A stretch of DNA of 64,000 nucleotides from Endomicrobiales bacterium (GTDB lineage Bacteria; Elusimicrobiota; Endomicrobiia; Endomicrobiales; JAFGGC01): positions 62,001 to 126,000 of the forward strand of contig JAFGGC010000011.1 in NCBI GenBank assembly GCA_016930715.1, in the 5' to 3' direction. The notes beneath the pieces were generated by a model. It had not been told where the DNA came from, did no database searches, and worked only from the letters and a program-made list of their open reading frames with translations. Positions 54,867-63,154 of this stretch are shown one piece after another; position 1 is the first letter of the stretch; each line of letters starts with the position of its first letter. A program made the position numbers and the translations under genes.

Positions 54867-55994
54867 CTATCTCTCACCTCTGAGGACTTTCCTGACCGAG
54901 TCTGCCGCGTCTTTCCACTGCCATTTTCCGGACATTTTAACCGAGTTCTCACAGAACTTCTTCAACATTTCCCTGTCGGATAAGAGTTTTTTTAAAGCTC
55001 CACCGAGGGCTTCGACCGTACCGTCTTTAATCAAATAGCCGTTGTATCCGTCCCTGACCAGTTCCGGTATCCCGCCGACATCCGTCCCGACTACCGCCAG
55101 TCCAGCAGCCAGCGCTTCGTTGACAACGTTAGGCATCCCTTCGTCGACCGAAGGCACCAGAATCGCGTGAGATCTCGCGTAGTGTCCTTTCAGCTCTTCG
55201 CGCCCGGCCCAATTCACGAAACTCACCCTCTCGGCCTCCCCCATCCTCTCCGCCATAGATTTCAGTTTTCTCTCCATAGGACCCGAACCGATAATGGTCA
55301 AACTGATTCCCGGTTTCTTGATTTCCGAAAAGGCCTTCAAGACAACGTCGGGCCGCTTCTGAGTCACAAGACGGCCTATGAACAGGAGATTGATCGTTTC
55401 CGCGCTTTTCATTGCCGGGTCCGCGTGAAAATCCTCTGTATAGTTGCCGTTCGGGATAACGTTCACTTTCTTGTCCGTACTTTTCTGCGCCAGCTCGCCC
55501 ATGTAGCGGCTATTCGCTATTAGTGCGTCGGCCGATTTCCACACCTTCATTATCAACGGCTTAAGGACCATCTGGTACGCGAGCAGTTCCTCCTTCAGGA
55601 AACCCGGGACGTCCCCGCCTCTCAACGATATGGCGTATGGTACCCCGGACGATCTCTTCATCTCGTACGCTATCAGACCCTCGGGCAGCGTGAAATACGC
55701 AAGTGTCTTTTCGGGTTTGAAACCGCCTGAAACCGTTCTTAGGTATTTTCCGGCTGTCAGATAATACTTGAAAAGCTCCGTCACGCCGCATCCGAACATC
55801 CTTTTTCTGTTTATATCAAGCCGCACCAGCCTGTAACCGTAGATGTCTTCTTCGTTTTTCAGGCCGCCATAACCCGTGCTGACGAACAGGACCTTTTCCC
55901 CCATTGCAGCGAGGTGCCTTGCTGTCTGCGCCGCGGCGTTTCCCGCGCCGCCTCCCAGCGGCGGATGCTCGTGGCAAAGAAGAAGTATGTTCAC
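54867..55994 (-). CDS. GT4 family glycosyltransferase
   Basis: The track ORF begins at 56306, but the homologous region starts VNILLLCHEHPPLGGGAGN. The GTG at 55994 overlaps the stop of the upstream gene as GTGA and has GGAGGGG close before it, giving 375 residues. GT-B features include FIGRLVTQKRPDVV and LVPSVDEGMPNVVNEALAAGLAVVGTDVGG. The N-terminal PPLGGGAGN loop binds the acceptor/UDP side. It is directly followed by radical SAM protein 3. Confidence 0.93.
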   Translation of the reverse strand: MNILLLCHEHPPLGGGAGNAAAQTARHLAAMGEKVLFVSTGYGGLKNEEDIYGYRLVRLDINRKRMFGCGVTELFKYYLTAGKYLRTVSGGFKPEKTLAYFTLPEGLIAYEMKRSSGVPYAISLRGGDVPGFLKEELLAYQMVLKPLIMKVWKSADALIANSRYMGELAQKSTDKKVNVIPNGNYTEDFHADPAMKSAETINLLFIGRLVTQKRPDVVLKAFSEIKKPGISLTIIGSGPMERKLKSMAERMGEAERVSFVNWAGREELKGHYARSHAILVPSVDEGMPNVVNEALAAGLAVVGTDVGGIPELVRDGYNGYLIKDGTVEALGGALKKLLSDREMLKKFCENSVKMSGKWQWKDAADSVRKVLRGER

Positions 55995-57274
55995 GCGCCC
56001 CTCCGCTTCGCGCAGTATCGCTCCGCCAGCAAGAAAACCGCGTAAGAGGCGTATATCATCATGAAGGGCATCATCGGCAGGCGGTACCGTACCATCGGAT
56101 AAAATACCACGAAAAGGATCGTCTGGCTCATAATGAACGCCAGGAAAGCGTACTGCCTGGGCGCCGCACCCACTGAAAGCACTATGCCCGCTATGCCCAG
56201 CATTATTACCACGCCGTCCGACAAGAAGCTCGTTATCCTTACGGCCCAGGTCGGCATTCCCGAAATGTTGTTTATCCTCGGGTGCTCCCTCGGCCAAAAA
56301 CCCCACAGGCGCCAGAGTTTTATCAAATGCCTTTTCACCGTAGCGAGCGGCGAACCGAAAATCAACCCTATGGCTTTTTTTCTTGAGAACGCGTCCCTTT
56401 CGCCAGGCGGCACTCTTTCAAGCTCTTTCGACACTTCCAGGTTCACGTAATTTTCCTCGGTTAGAATGTCCGACGATCCGATGTATTCGTTGTTCCCCTG
56501 CCAGAGAAGCACCCATATGCCGCTCTTGTTCGGAGTGGCCTGGGCGCTCCTTAAAAGCATCGAGTCCGATATTTTGTAGTTCCTCCAGACCCAGGGCGCC
56601 AACACCGCCGCGAAGGACATAAAAACAACAAATGACATCAGTATCCTGCGGCTTACCCTGCCGCTTTCCAGCATCAGGACCAGCAGAACCGCGAACGGAA
56701 CGAAAACGACGAACACCTCCCGTGTCAGTGACGCAAAGCCCGACGCGATCCCGGCCGCGGCGTACAACGCCGTTTTCCCGGTCCTCAATGCCTCGATGAA
56801 AACGGCGATGCTCAGGACGACAAGCATCGTGAAAAAGGTTTCCGAAAGAAGGTGGGCGCTGTAAAAAACGAAGTACGGGTTCAGTGCCATCAGAAACGAC
56901 GCGCAAAGACCTATCCCGGTACCGAAAACGCTTTTTGCCGCGTAGAACAATAGCAGAATGGTCAACGCCGAAAGCAGGGCCTGAACCAGCCTCGCCGCGA
57001 AAACACTGTGCCCGAAAACCGCGTAAATGCCGGACAGGAAAACCGGGTAGCCCGGAACCCTTGCGGTCGAAGGTTTCCCGTCCATTTCAACGTATCCCCT
57101 GCCCTGCGTGAGGTTCCACGCGAGAGTGTCGTAACCTCCGGCATCCGGAAAAATGAGCGTAGAATTCCTGTTATGCCAGGAAAATCCAAGCCTCAATATC
57201 AGCCCTAACGCGAACACCGCCAGAAGCAGTCTGGTCGATTTTTTGGTCATTATTTCCGTGTTAAATACCTTCAT
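55991..57274 (-). CDS. Polytopic GT39-like glycosyltransferase
   Basis: The 427-residue membrane protein has the GT39 loop DAGGYDTLAWNLTQGRGY with TARVPGYPVFLSGIYAVFG after the first helix, and about ten further helices. It resembles the product of 42573-43832 and is a likely paralogue. The gene lies two bases after the methyltransferase gene and overlaps GT4 by 4 bp. Sugar donor unknown; polyprenyl-phosphate sugar is typical. Confidence 0.88.
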   Translation of the reverse strand: MKVFNTEIMTKKSTRLLLAVFALGLILRLGFSWHNRNSTLIFPDAGGYDTLAWNLTQGRGYVEMDGKPSTARVPGYPVFLSGIYAVFGHSVFAARLVQALLSALTILLLFYAAKSVFGTGIGLCASFLMALNPYFVFYSAHLLSETFFTMLVVLSIAVFIEALRTGKTALYAAAGIASGFASLTREVFVVFVPFAVLLVLMLESGRVSRRILMSFVVFMSFAAVLAPWVWRNYKISDSMLLRSAQATPNKSGIWVLLWQGNNEYIGSSDILTEENYVNLEVSKELERVPPGERDAFSRKKAIGLIFGSPLATVKRHLIKLWRLWGFWPREHPRINNISGMPTWAVRITSFLSDGVVIMLGIAGIVLSVGAAPRQYAFLAFIMSQTILFVVFYPMVRYRLPMMPFMMIYASYAVFLLAERYCAKRRGA

Positions 57275-57275
57275 T

Positions 57276-58373
57276 TCAGGCGTTCCTTGCGAAAAAACGC
57301 CAGCTCCTGCCCATCCTTCCCGGATACCGGCATGTGATGTCTATTTGCTTCAGGGACGTTTCCTTCGCGAAGCTTTCGACGTCTCCCTTTTTAAAAAAGT
57401 TTATTATGGGCACCGTGATGTGGTCCTGGCAGATCCAGCATACTCCCGCCCAGCTGCGGTCAGCGTACTGGTTGAAAGGCACGCATTCGGCCGCTTTCGA
57501 AAATCCAGGTAGTTTTCTTAGTGCCCTGTACAGAACATTGAACAGGTAGAGCGCCGTGCCGAACAGGTAACTCAAGCCCCTTGACCATCCGAAAGGTATC
57601 CTGCGCGTTACAACCCTGATGGCTTTCAGGGGGTATTTGATGCCGCTGTGTCCGTAGACCCAAAGAAAAAGCGCGGCCCCGGGTTTCAGGAAACACGCAA
57701 GATGCTGGACTCCCTCATTGGGCGAAGGAAGATGGTGTATCACACCTATGCAGTATATGATGTCGAATATTTTTTTCAGCGGAAGGTAGTATATGTCGCC
57801 CTGAAAAAAGTACGCGTTCTCGGAATTCTTGAATATCGTGTTTTGCGCCACGAGAACTGCTTCGCTCATATCGAACGCGATGAGCGTTTTCGCGCCGTAT
57901 TTTTTCGCGAAATACGCGAACCTGCCCATTCCGCATCCGGCGTCCAGCACGACCTTATCCTTGAAATCCGCCGGCGAGAGGTGTTCCCCGAGCACGTGCC
58001 TGAACTCTGATTCGTATTCCGCCAGCATGCTGGAATATATAGACCACCCGTATTCGTAGCCCTTGGCGACTTCCTTTGAGCGCAGCGACCTGTCTTTTTT
58101 AACGTCGGGAACACCCCTGTGTTCTATGTTGAGGCCGTATTTCGAGACAAAACCGTCATAACCGCGCACGAGCTCGCCGATTATTTCCTTGCGGAGTATC
58201 CTCGGAACGGACTCGATTATCGGATATGCCGACCCGCATTTGGCGCATTCCAGCACACCCTCTGCCACGTCGCCTGAATCCCCGGACGAAGCGTCGTCGG
58301 TCAGGAAAACCTTCAGGCTGAATTCTGAACCGCACTCAGGACATACCACGTATTCAAGAAAACGTCTTTTCAT
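57276..58373 (-). CDS. SAM methyltransferase with N-terminal Trm112-like zinc domain
   Basis: The 365-residue protein starts with a small zinc-ribbon domain CPECGSEFSLK...CAKCGSAYPIIESVPRIL, followed by KVVLDAGCGMGRFAYFAKKYGAKTLIAFDMS and the downstream CIGVIHHLPSPNEG. It has an extra C-terminal region after the methyltransferase core. A GAGGAA site lies 13 bases before the ATG. It is the first gene after a predicted internal promoter at 58418-58446. Confidence 0.9.
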   Translation of the reverse strand: MKRRFLEYVVCPECGSEFSLKVFLTDDASSGDSGDVAEGVLECAKCGSAYPIIESVPRILRKEIIGELVRGYDGFVSKYGLNIEHRGVPDVKKDRSLRSKEVAKGYEYGWSIYSSMLAEYESEFRHVLGEHLSPADFKDKVVLDAGCGMGRFAYFAKKYGAKTLIAFDMSEAVLVAQNTIFKNSENAYFFQGDIYYLPLKKIFDIIYCIGVIHHLPSPNEGVQHLACFLKPGAALFLWVYGHSGIKYPLKAIRVVTRRIPFGWSRGLSYLFGTALYLFNVLYRALRKLPGFSKAAECVPFNQYADRSWAGVCWICQDHITVPIINFFKKGDVESFAKETSLKQIDITCRYPGRMGRSWRFFARNA

Positions 58374-58417
58374 GGTTGAGAAATACTTCCTCGGAATTAT
58401 ATTGATATTTCTATAAG

Positions 58418-58446
58418 ATTATATATATTTGGAAGAGCTATTTCAA
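58418..58446 (-). promoter_or_regulatory. Predicted sigma70-type promoter inside the glycan cluster
   Basis: On the minus strand TTGAAA (58441-58446) and TATAAT (58418-58423) are 17 bases apart in the 171-bp gap 58374-58544. The predicted start is about 35 bases before the methyltransferase ATG. This would separate transcription of the 57.3 kb-33.8 kb genes from the upstream radical SAM/GT group. I see no coding potential or terminator in the rest of the gap. Confidence 0.6.
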
Positions 58447-58544
58447 GACGCCTGCGAGAGCGGAAAATTCGGTTGGCGGTTTGTTGGATGGTGCGCGGCA
58501 GGGAACCGATGAGCGCGGAATGGACTGCGGTTCGTATTGTATTT

Positions 58545-59975
58545 TCAAGCTTTATTTTGTCCGATGAAAACTTTCATCAGACCGGCGGCCCCCTTTATTT
58601 CGCCGATCAAGGCGTCCAAGGTCCTTGCTTTCATCAGACGCCTCAACACGATCCTTGGCCTGAAATAAAAATCCCTGTGGACCTTTCCGTAATAGAACAA
58701 CAATCTTTCCCTGGAAACCGTCGGCAAGTTTATGTTGCTTTCCGACATTGTGTAGCATGACCATCTGCAGGCGGAAAGATATCCCTTCGTTTTCGCCCAT
58801 TCGTACAATTCCGTGCCGGGATAGGCGGTAGTTATATTGAAATGCACCTGGTCGGGATCCAGACGAAATGCGAAATTTATTGTCTTTTTTATCGTTTCTT
58901 CGGTCTCGCCGGGATTTCCCAGCATGAAAGACGCCCTGGTCTCTATGCCGGCTTTCCTTGCTTCCTTGACCGCTTTTTTCACCTTTTCCAGGTCAATCTT
59001 CTTGTTTATGCTTTCAAGTATTTCTTCGTCCGCGCTCTCGACGCCAAAGAGAACGAGATGGCATCCCGCGGATTTCATTCGTTTCAGAAGTTCCTCGTCT
59101 ATCAGGTCGGCCCTCGTGAAACACGACCAAGACACGTCCAGTTTTTTCTCGTTCAGCAGGTCGCAGAACTCCATCACGGTTTTTCTGAAAACGGTGAAAG
59201 CGTCGTCATAAAACGCTATCTCGCGGACTCCGTACCTGTTACGGAGCAGCTCGACCTCCTCCATTATGTTCCGCGCGCTCCTTTTCCTTGTCTTTCCGAA
59301 AAAAGTCCTGTAGCAGAAGGTGCACCTTCCGGGGCAGCCCCTTGTCGCGAATATGCTCATCGCCGGGAGCCTCTTGTACGAACCTATCGCCGGATAATAC
59401 TTTTTCATCGGCAGGAGATGATACGCCGGCGGCGGTATCTTGTCAAGATCGCCTATGAGAGGCCTGTCCGGGTTGTGCCGTGTTTTCTGAGCGCCGTCCC
59501 TGTACGATATTCCGGCGATTTTTCCAGGATCAGCGCCGCTCACGATCTCCGCCATCGTTTCTTCGCCTTCCCCCCTCACTACCATATCCACGTTTTTCGA
59601 AGAAAGAACCTCTTCGGGCATCACCGTTGGATGCACTCCTCCCATTACTACTTTTACATTCGGAAATATCCTTTTTGCAATCTCCGCTATCCTGAGCGCG
59701 TTTTCTATCAACGGCGTCGTCGCCGTCAAACCCAGGTATTTCGGACGGAATTCCGCCTTGCGCAGTATTGCTTCCAAATCCGCGATCGAATATTTCTCTG
59801 CGGTGGAATCGATTATCCTGCATGAGAATCCTTTTCCCTCCAGGTATCCGGCCACGTAAGCCATACCGAGGCTGGGCAGGCAGCTGCCGATCTGTTTCCA
59901 GAAATTCCTGTCGGATTCTATTATCCAGGGCGGGTCTATGAACAGCACGTCTATCGCTTTTTTGTTTTCACTCAT
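58545..59975 (-). CDS. B12-binding-type radical SAM protein 4
   Basis: The ATG at 59975 makes an ATGA overlap with the upstream GT2 gene; the track start at 60005 is probably too early. The 476-residue protein has VVMGGVHPTVMPEEVL and a radical SAM motif ATRGCPGRCTFC. The C-terminal LLFYYGKVHRDFYFRPRIVLRRL matches the YY-x-x-x-x-x-x-x-x-FRP tail of radical SAM protein 1. It belongs to a GT2-PMT-radical SAM group resembling that at 46-50 kb. Its substrate may be a lipid-linked sugar, as in HpnJ-like enzymes; this is inference. Confidence 0.92.
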   Translation of the reverse strand: MSENKKAIDVLFIDPPWIIESDRNFWKQIGSCLPSLGMAYVAGYLEGKGFSCRIIDSTAEKYSIADLEAILRKAEFRPKYLGLTATTPLIENALRIAEIAKRIFPNVKVVMGGVHPTVMPEEVLSSKNVDMVVRGEGEETMAEIVSGADPGKIAGISYRDGAQKTRHNPDRPLIGDLDKIPPPAYHLLPMKKYYPAIGSYKRLPAMSIFATRGCPGRCTFCYRTFFGKTRKRSARNIMEEVELLRNRYGVREIAFYDDAFTVFRKTVMEFCDLLNEKKLDVSWSCFTRADLIDEELLKRMKSAGCHLVLFGVESADEEILESINKKIDLEKVKKAVKEARKAGIETRASFMLGNPGETEETIKKTINFAFRLDPDQVHFNITTAYPGTELYEWAKTKGYLSACRWSCYTMSESNINLPTVSRERLLFYYGKVHRDFYFRPRIVLRRLMKARTLDALIGEIKGAAGLMKVFIGQNKA

Positions 59976-60658
59976 TTCCAGAACCTGTATTTTAACAGCG
60001 TCCATATCGCTATGAACCCGTCTTTGACCTTTATCTTTTTTCCTTCCGAGAACTTCCTTGGATTGTACGAGATAGGCACCTCTGCTATCTTTATCCCTTT
60101 TTTCAGTATCTTCGCAGTTACTTCCGGGCAGAACTCGAACCCGTCGCTTTCGATTGTTATTGACTTGATAATGTCAGTTTTGAAAACCTTGTATCCGGTC
60201 GGCTCATCAGTTATGAAAGTCAAGTACAATAAGTCCGTCAGTATCGTCAGCAGCACCCCGCCCAGCGCGAACGAAAGTACCGAGTACCTGTTCTTCCGGC
60301 TCAGGGTTCTTGAACCGTAGACAACCTTTGCCCCGATCTTCTCGAAAGGCTCCAGCAGCTTCGGGTACTCGTCGGGGTCGTATTCCAGGTCCGCGTCCTG
60401 TATTATCACCACGTCCCCGCTGACTACCCCTATCCCTTCGCGTATGGCGGCGCCCTTTCCCGAGTTTTTTTCCCTGCAAACAAGCCTTATCCTCTTATCA
60501 CCGGCCGCCAGCCTCTTGAGTATCTCCCGAGTGCCGTCGACGGAACCGTCGTCCACCACCAGGATCTCCGACACCTCCGGCCTTGCGCGGACCTTGCCAA
60601 TCAGCTTTTCTATGTAATTCTTTTCGTTATAAACGGGTATTAAAACCGACGTTTTCAT
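59972..60658 (-). CDS. GT2 family glycosyltransferase, DPM1-like
   Basis: The track start at 60727 is too early; ATG 60658 overlaps the upstream stop as ATGA and begins MKTSVLIPVYNEKNYI. The 228-residue enzyme has DDGSVDGTREIL, NSGKGAAIREGIG, QDADLEYDPDEY and TDEPTGYKV. These and the end DGFIAIWTLLKYRF match the 46134-46826 product. Function is likely synthesis of a polyprenyl-phosphate sugar, serving the adjacent PMT-like protein. Confidence 0.93.
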   Translation of the reverse strand: MKTSVLIPVYNEKNYIEKLIGKVRARPEVSEILVVDDGSVDGTREILKRLAAGDKRIRLVCREKNSGKGAAIREGIGVVSGDVVIIQDADLEYDPDEYPKLLEPFEKIGAKVVYGSRTLSRKNRYSVLSFALGGVLLTILTDLLYLTFITDEPTGYKVFKTDIIKSITIESDGFEFCPEVTAKILKKGIKIAEVPISYNPRKFSEGKKIKVKDGFIAIWTLLKYRFWK

Positions 60659-62421
60659 TGCGATCTCCGGTAAATGTCTATATCCGGATTCAGCTGCGAA
60701 AAAGGAATATGCGCCTTGAATATCCACGACCTTTTCACGGACTCAAAACGCTTTATCAACCCGTACTCGCCCTTGATAACTTCGGGGTCTATCGTAGACG
60801 TCCCGTCGCCGCGCGTTACGATATATTCCACCTTTTTCATATCTTCCGATAAAGGGTTTCTTATCAGGGCGATCCTGTAGTCCGCGAACCTGAAAGGGGG
60901 CACGAACGCCGGTTCCGGCATCGCCGCCAGCCCTATCACGGCACCCTGCTTTATGTTAACGTTTATCCATTCGGCCGACAACGTCCTCGTTGAATGTGGA
61001 GAGCATTCAACGGCGTACTTCTTCATCAGAACCGCGTCGTTATTCACTGGTTGGACAAGAAAAGCCGCTGATAAGGCAAGGAACAATGCCTTTTTCGCGA
61101 ATATTCCGTCGATGAACCTCGCGGCGAGCATTATCGCCAGCACGTGAGCCGGCAGAAAGAAGCGAGAAAGATGCATCGTGTCCGGGCTTCCCTGAAGCAG
61201 ATAGACGAAGGCCGCCCCGGATGTTAGCGACACGCCCAGCATCACCAGGTCCGCCTTTTCTCGTTTAAGGCCCGCGTATAGAATACCAAGCGCCGACATC
61301 ACGAAAACGGCCGGCGTCATTATGTTGGGAGTGTTCTCGAACAGAATCTTCGATATCCCGCTAAAAGACAAACCCGACGCGTAGACCCCCCTGGAACCCT
61401 TCATTTCGGAAACAAGATCCGTGAACTTCAATATCCAGTAAGGATTGGTGACAACGAACAGCAATCCGGCCGCCAGAAACGCCACCGCAAGGTTTTTTTC
61501 GGAGGCGTAACCGTCTTTCTTCCTTGTCAAGATATAAGAAATGAACGGCGCTACCAGCACCGTGGAGTATATCACTATCGACGACGCCGACAGAGCTCCG
61601 AAAGCCCCTGCAAGCGCGAAATACTTCGTTTTCGGGGCCCTTGTCACCATAAGAAGCGAAAAATACACGCAGGCCAAAAAGAACATTAGTGATATAACGT
61701 AAGGTTTCATAATGTGCGCCTGGAACACGAGCCCGGGATACAACGCCACGGCCGACGCCGCGAGATACGCCGCCCTGAGCGAATATGAGTTCTTCACTAT
61801 CAGGTACACCAGAACTATAATGACCGCCACGGCAGCAGCGTTAACCCGCCTGCCCAGTTCAAATATTTTTCCCATCTGCCCGGGATTTTTGAAATAGTAC
61901 CTGATGTCCCTTTGCAGCTTTATGGCGCCTGTCAAATGAGCGGCCCCGAAAACCGCTCCCATTCCGTAGATGTATGCCCCGCCGTACGCGAACATCCTGG
62001 GATTCAGGTCGAGCTTCCCGGGCTTCATTGAGGAAAGCGACACCAGCGTCATCTGTTCGTCCGTGTGAGTTGACCTGAGATAATACGGCCTCATGAAATT
62101 GGCGAGCGTTCTCTCGCCGCCGTCAAAAAATATGTTTCCGCCGGAAGTAATACCCATGCTTTTCAGGACGGGCGTCATATACGGCTTCGAGCCGTCCCTG
62201 AGCCTGCCGACGGGACTGCCCCCCTCGGAATGTTCGTATATATTGTCTCTTGTCCGCTTCATCGTATCGAAGAACGAGTCCACGGCGTGTTCTTGGCATG
62301 AAAGAAGCGAGATCCTTTCGGCGGAAGGAAGACCCCAACCCGCTCCGGTTCCTGATATTACAGCCGCCGCAAGCGCTATCAACGCCACCGATACGGCTTC
62401 AACATATTTTTTCTTACTCAT
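60655..62421 (-). CDS. Polytopic PMT/GT39-like glycosyltransferase
   Basis: The 588-residue protein has a signal-anchor helix, GTGAGWGLPSAERISLL, a ~100-residue external stretch, MFAYGGAYIYGMG and many helices. Shared blocks with 48286-50028 show they are paralogues. The C-terminal ~100 residues appear extracytoplasmic. It overlaps the upstream methyltransferase gene by 8 bp and the GT2 gene by 4 bp. Confidence 0.86.
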   Translation of the reverse strand: MSKKKYVEAVSVALIALAAAVISGTGAGWGLPSAERISLLSCQEHAVDSFFDTMKRTRDNIYEHSEGGSPVGRLRDGSKPYMTPVLKSMGITSGGNIFFDGGERTLANFMRPYYLRSTHTDEQMTLVSLSSMKPGKLDLNPRMFAYGGAYIYGMGAVFGAAHLTGAIKLQRDIRYYFKNPGQMGKIFELGRRVNAAAVAVIIVLVYLIVKNSYSLRAAYLAASAVALYPGLVFQAHIMKPYVISLMFFLACVYFSLLMVTRAPKTKYFALAGAFGALSASSIVIYSTVLVAPFISYILTRKKDGYASEKNLAVAFLAAGLLFVVTNPYWILKFTDLVSEMKGSRGVYASGLSFSGISKILFENTPNIMTPAVFVMSALGILYAGLKREKADLVMLGVSLTSGAAFVYLLQGSPDTMHLSRFFLPAHVLAIMLAARFIDGIFAKKALFLALSAAFLVQPVNNDAVLMKKYAVECSPHSTRTLSAEWINVNIKQGAVIGLAAMPEPAFVPPFRFADYRIALIRNPLSEDMKKVEYIVTRGDGTSTIDPEVIKGEYGLIKRFESVKRSWIFKAHIPFSQLNPDIDIYRRSQ

Positions 62422-63154
62422 TGAATTTTCCCACGGCTATTATCGACTGACCGTAAAAACTTGAAAACATTTTATCGAAAGTCCTGATTACCGGTATGGC
62501 GTATCTGTCGAACAGTCTGGCCATAGCCCCGGAGGATTTGTCGTGTATCCTGACGCCCATTATCCTGTTGGCCACGAACCACCCTATGGCGCCGAAGAAA
62601 TTGAAATAGAACACTTTTTCCCCCGTTATCCCCGCCTTCGAGAACAGTTCTGCGACGTCTTTCTTTTCAAACCTTAAAAAGTGCCCGGCTTCCCTGTCGA
62701 TGCTCCCGTAAAGCATTTTTCCGGCCGGCGCTAATATAACCACCCTTGCCTTCGGCGCGCAGCGTCCCACGGCCTTCAAGAACCCGGCCATATCCTCAAT
62801 GTGCTCGAGGACGTTCATCATGAACACGGTGTCATACCCTCCGCCCACAAGCTCCTTTTCCAGATTCGGGTCAGCGTTGCCGGCAAGCGAGCCCTGCCTG
62901 AAACTCGCGTGCTTTTCGCCACCGAACTTCTCCTTCAGGTGCTCTATGACGTCGGCACTTATGTCCAGACCAGCGTATCTTTCGGACCGCGGGACTATTC
63001 TTTCAGCCATGCTCCCGTAACCCGGCCCGATCTCGATGACCCTTCTTCCCAAGTACGACCCTATAGTGTCGAATATCCAGTCGTAATAATTCCTGATGCC
63101 GGTCTGAGCCGGTATTATCAGCGACAGCCCTTTTATTTCTTGACTTTTGTTCAT
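62414..63154 (-). CDS. Class I SAM-dependent methyltransferase
   Basis: The 246-residue protein has the SAM motif RVIEIGPGYGSMAERI, YAGLDISADVIEHLKEKFGG, and TVFMMNVLEHIEDM. The C-terminal helix-rich part KKDVAELFSKAGITGEKVFYFNFFG resembles sugar and lipid methyltransferases. It starts by an ATGA overlap with the upstream GT4 gene. Acceptor unknown. Confidence 0.88.
   Translation of the reverse strand: MNKSQEIKGLSLIIPAQTGIRNYYDWIFDTIGSYLGRRVIEIGPGYGSMAERIVPRSERYAGLDISADVIEHLKEKFGGEKHASFRQGSLAGNADPNLEKELVGGGYDTVFMMNVLEHIEDMAGFLKAVGRCAPKARVVILAPAGKMLYGSIDREAGHFLRFEKKDVAELFSKAGITGEKVFYFNFFGAIGWFVANRIMGVRIHDKSSGAMARLFDRYAIPVIRTFDKMFSSFYGQSIIAVGKFNE

Noticed and set aside
41177-59975. Hopanoid biosynthesis locus
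   Set aside because: Radical SAM proteins resemble some hopanoid enzymes, but no squalene-hopene cyclase or squalene synthase gene is in the window.
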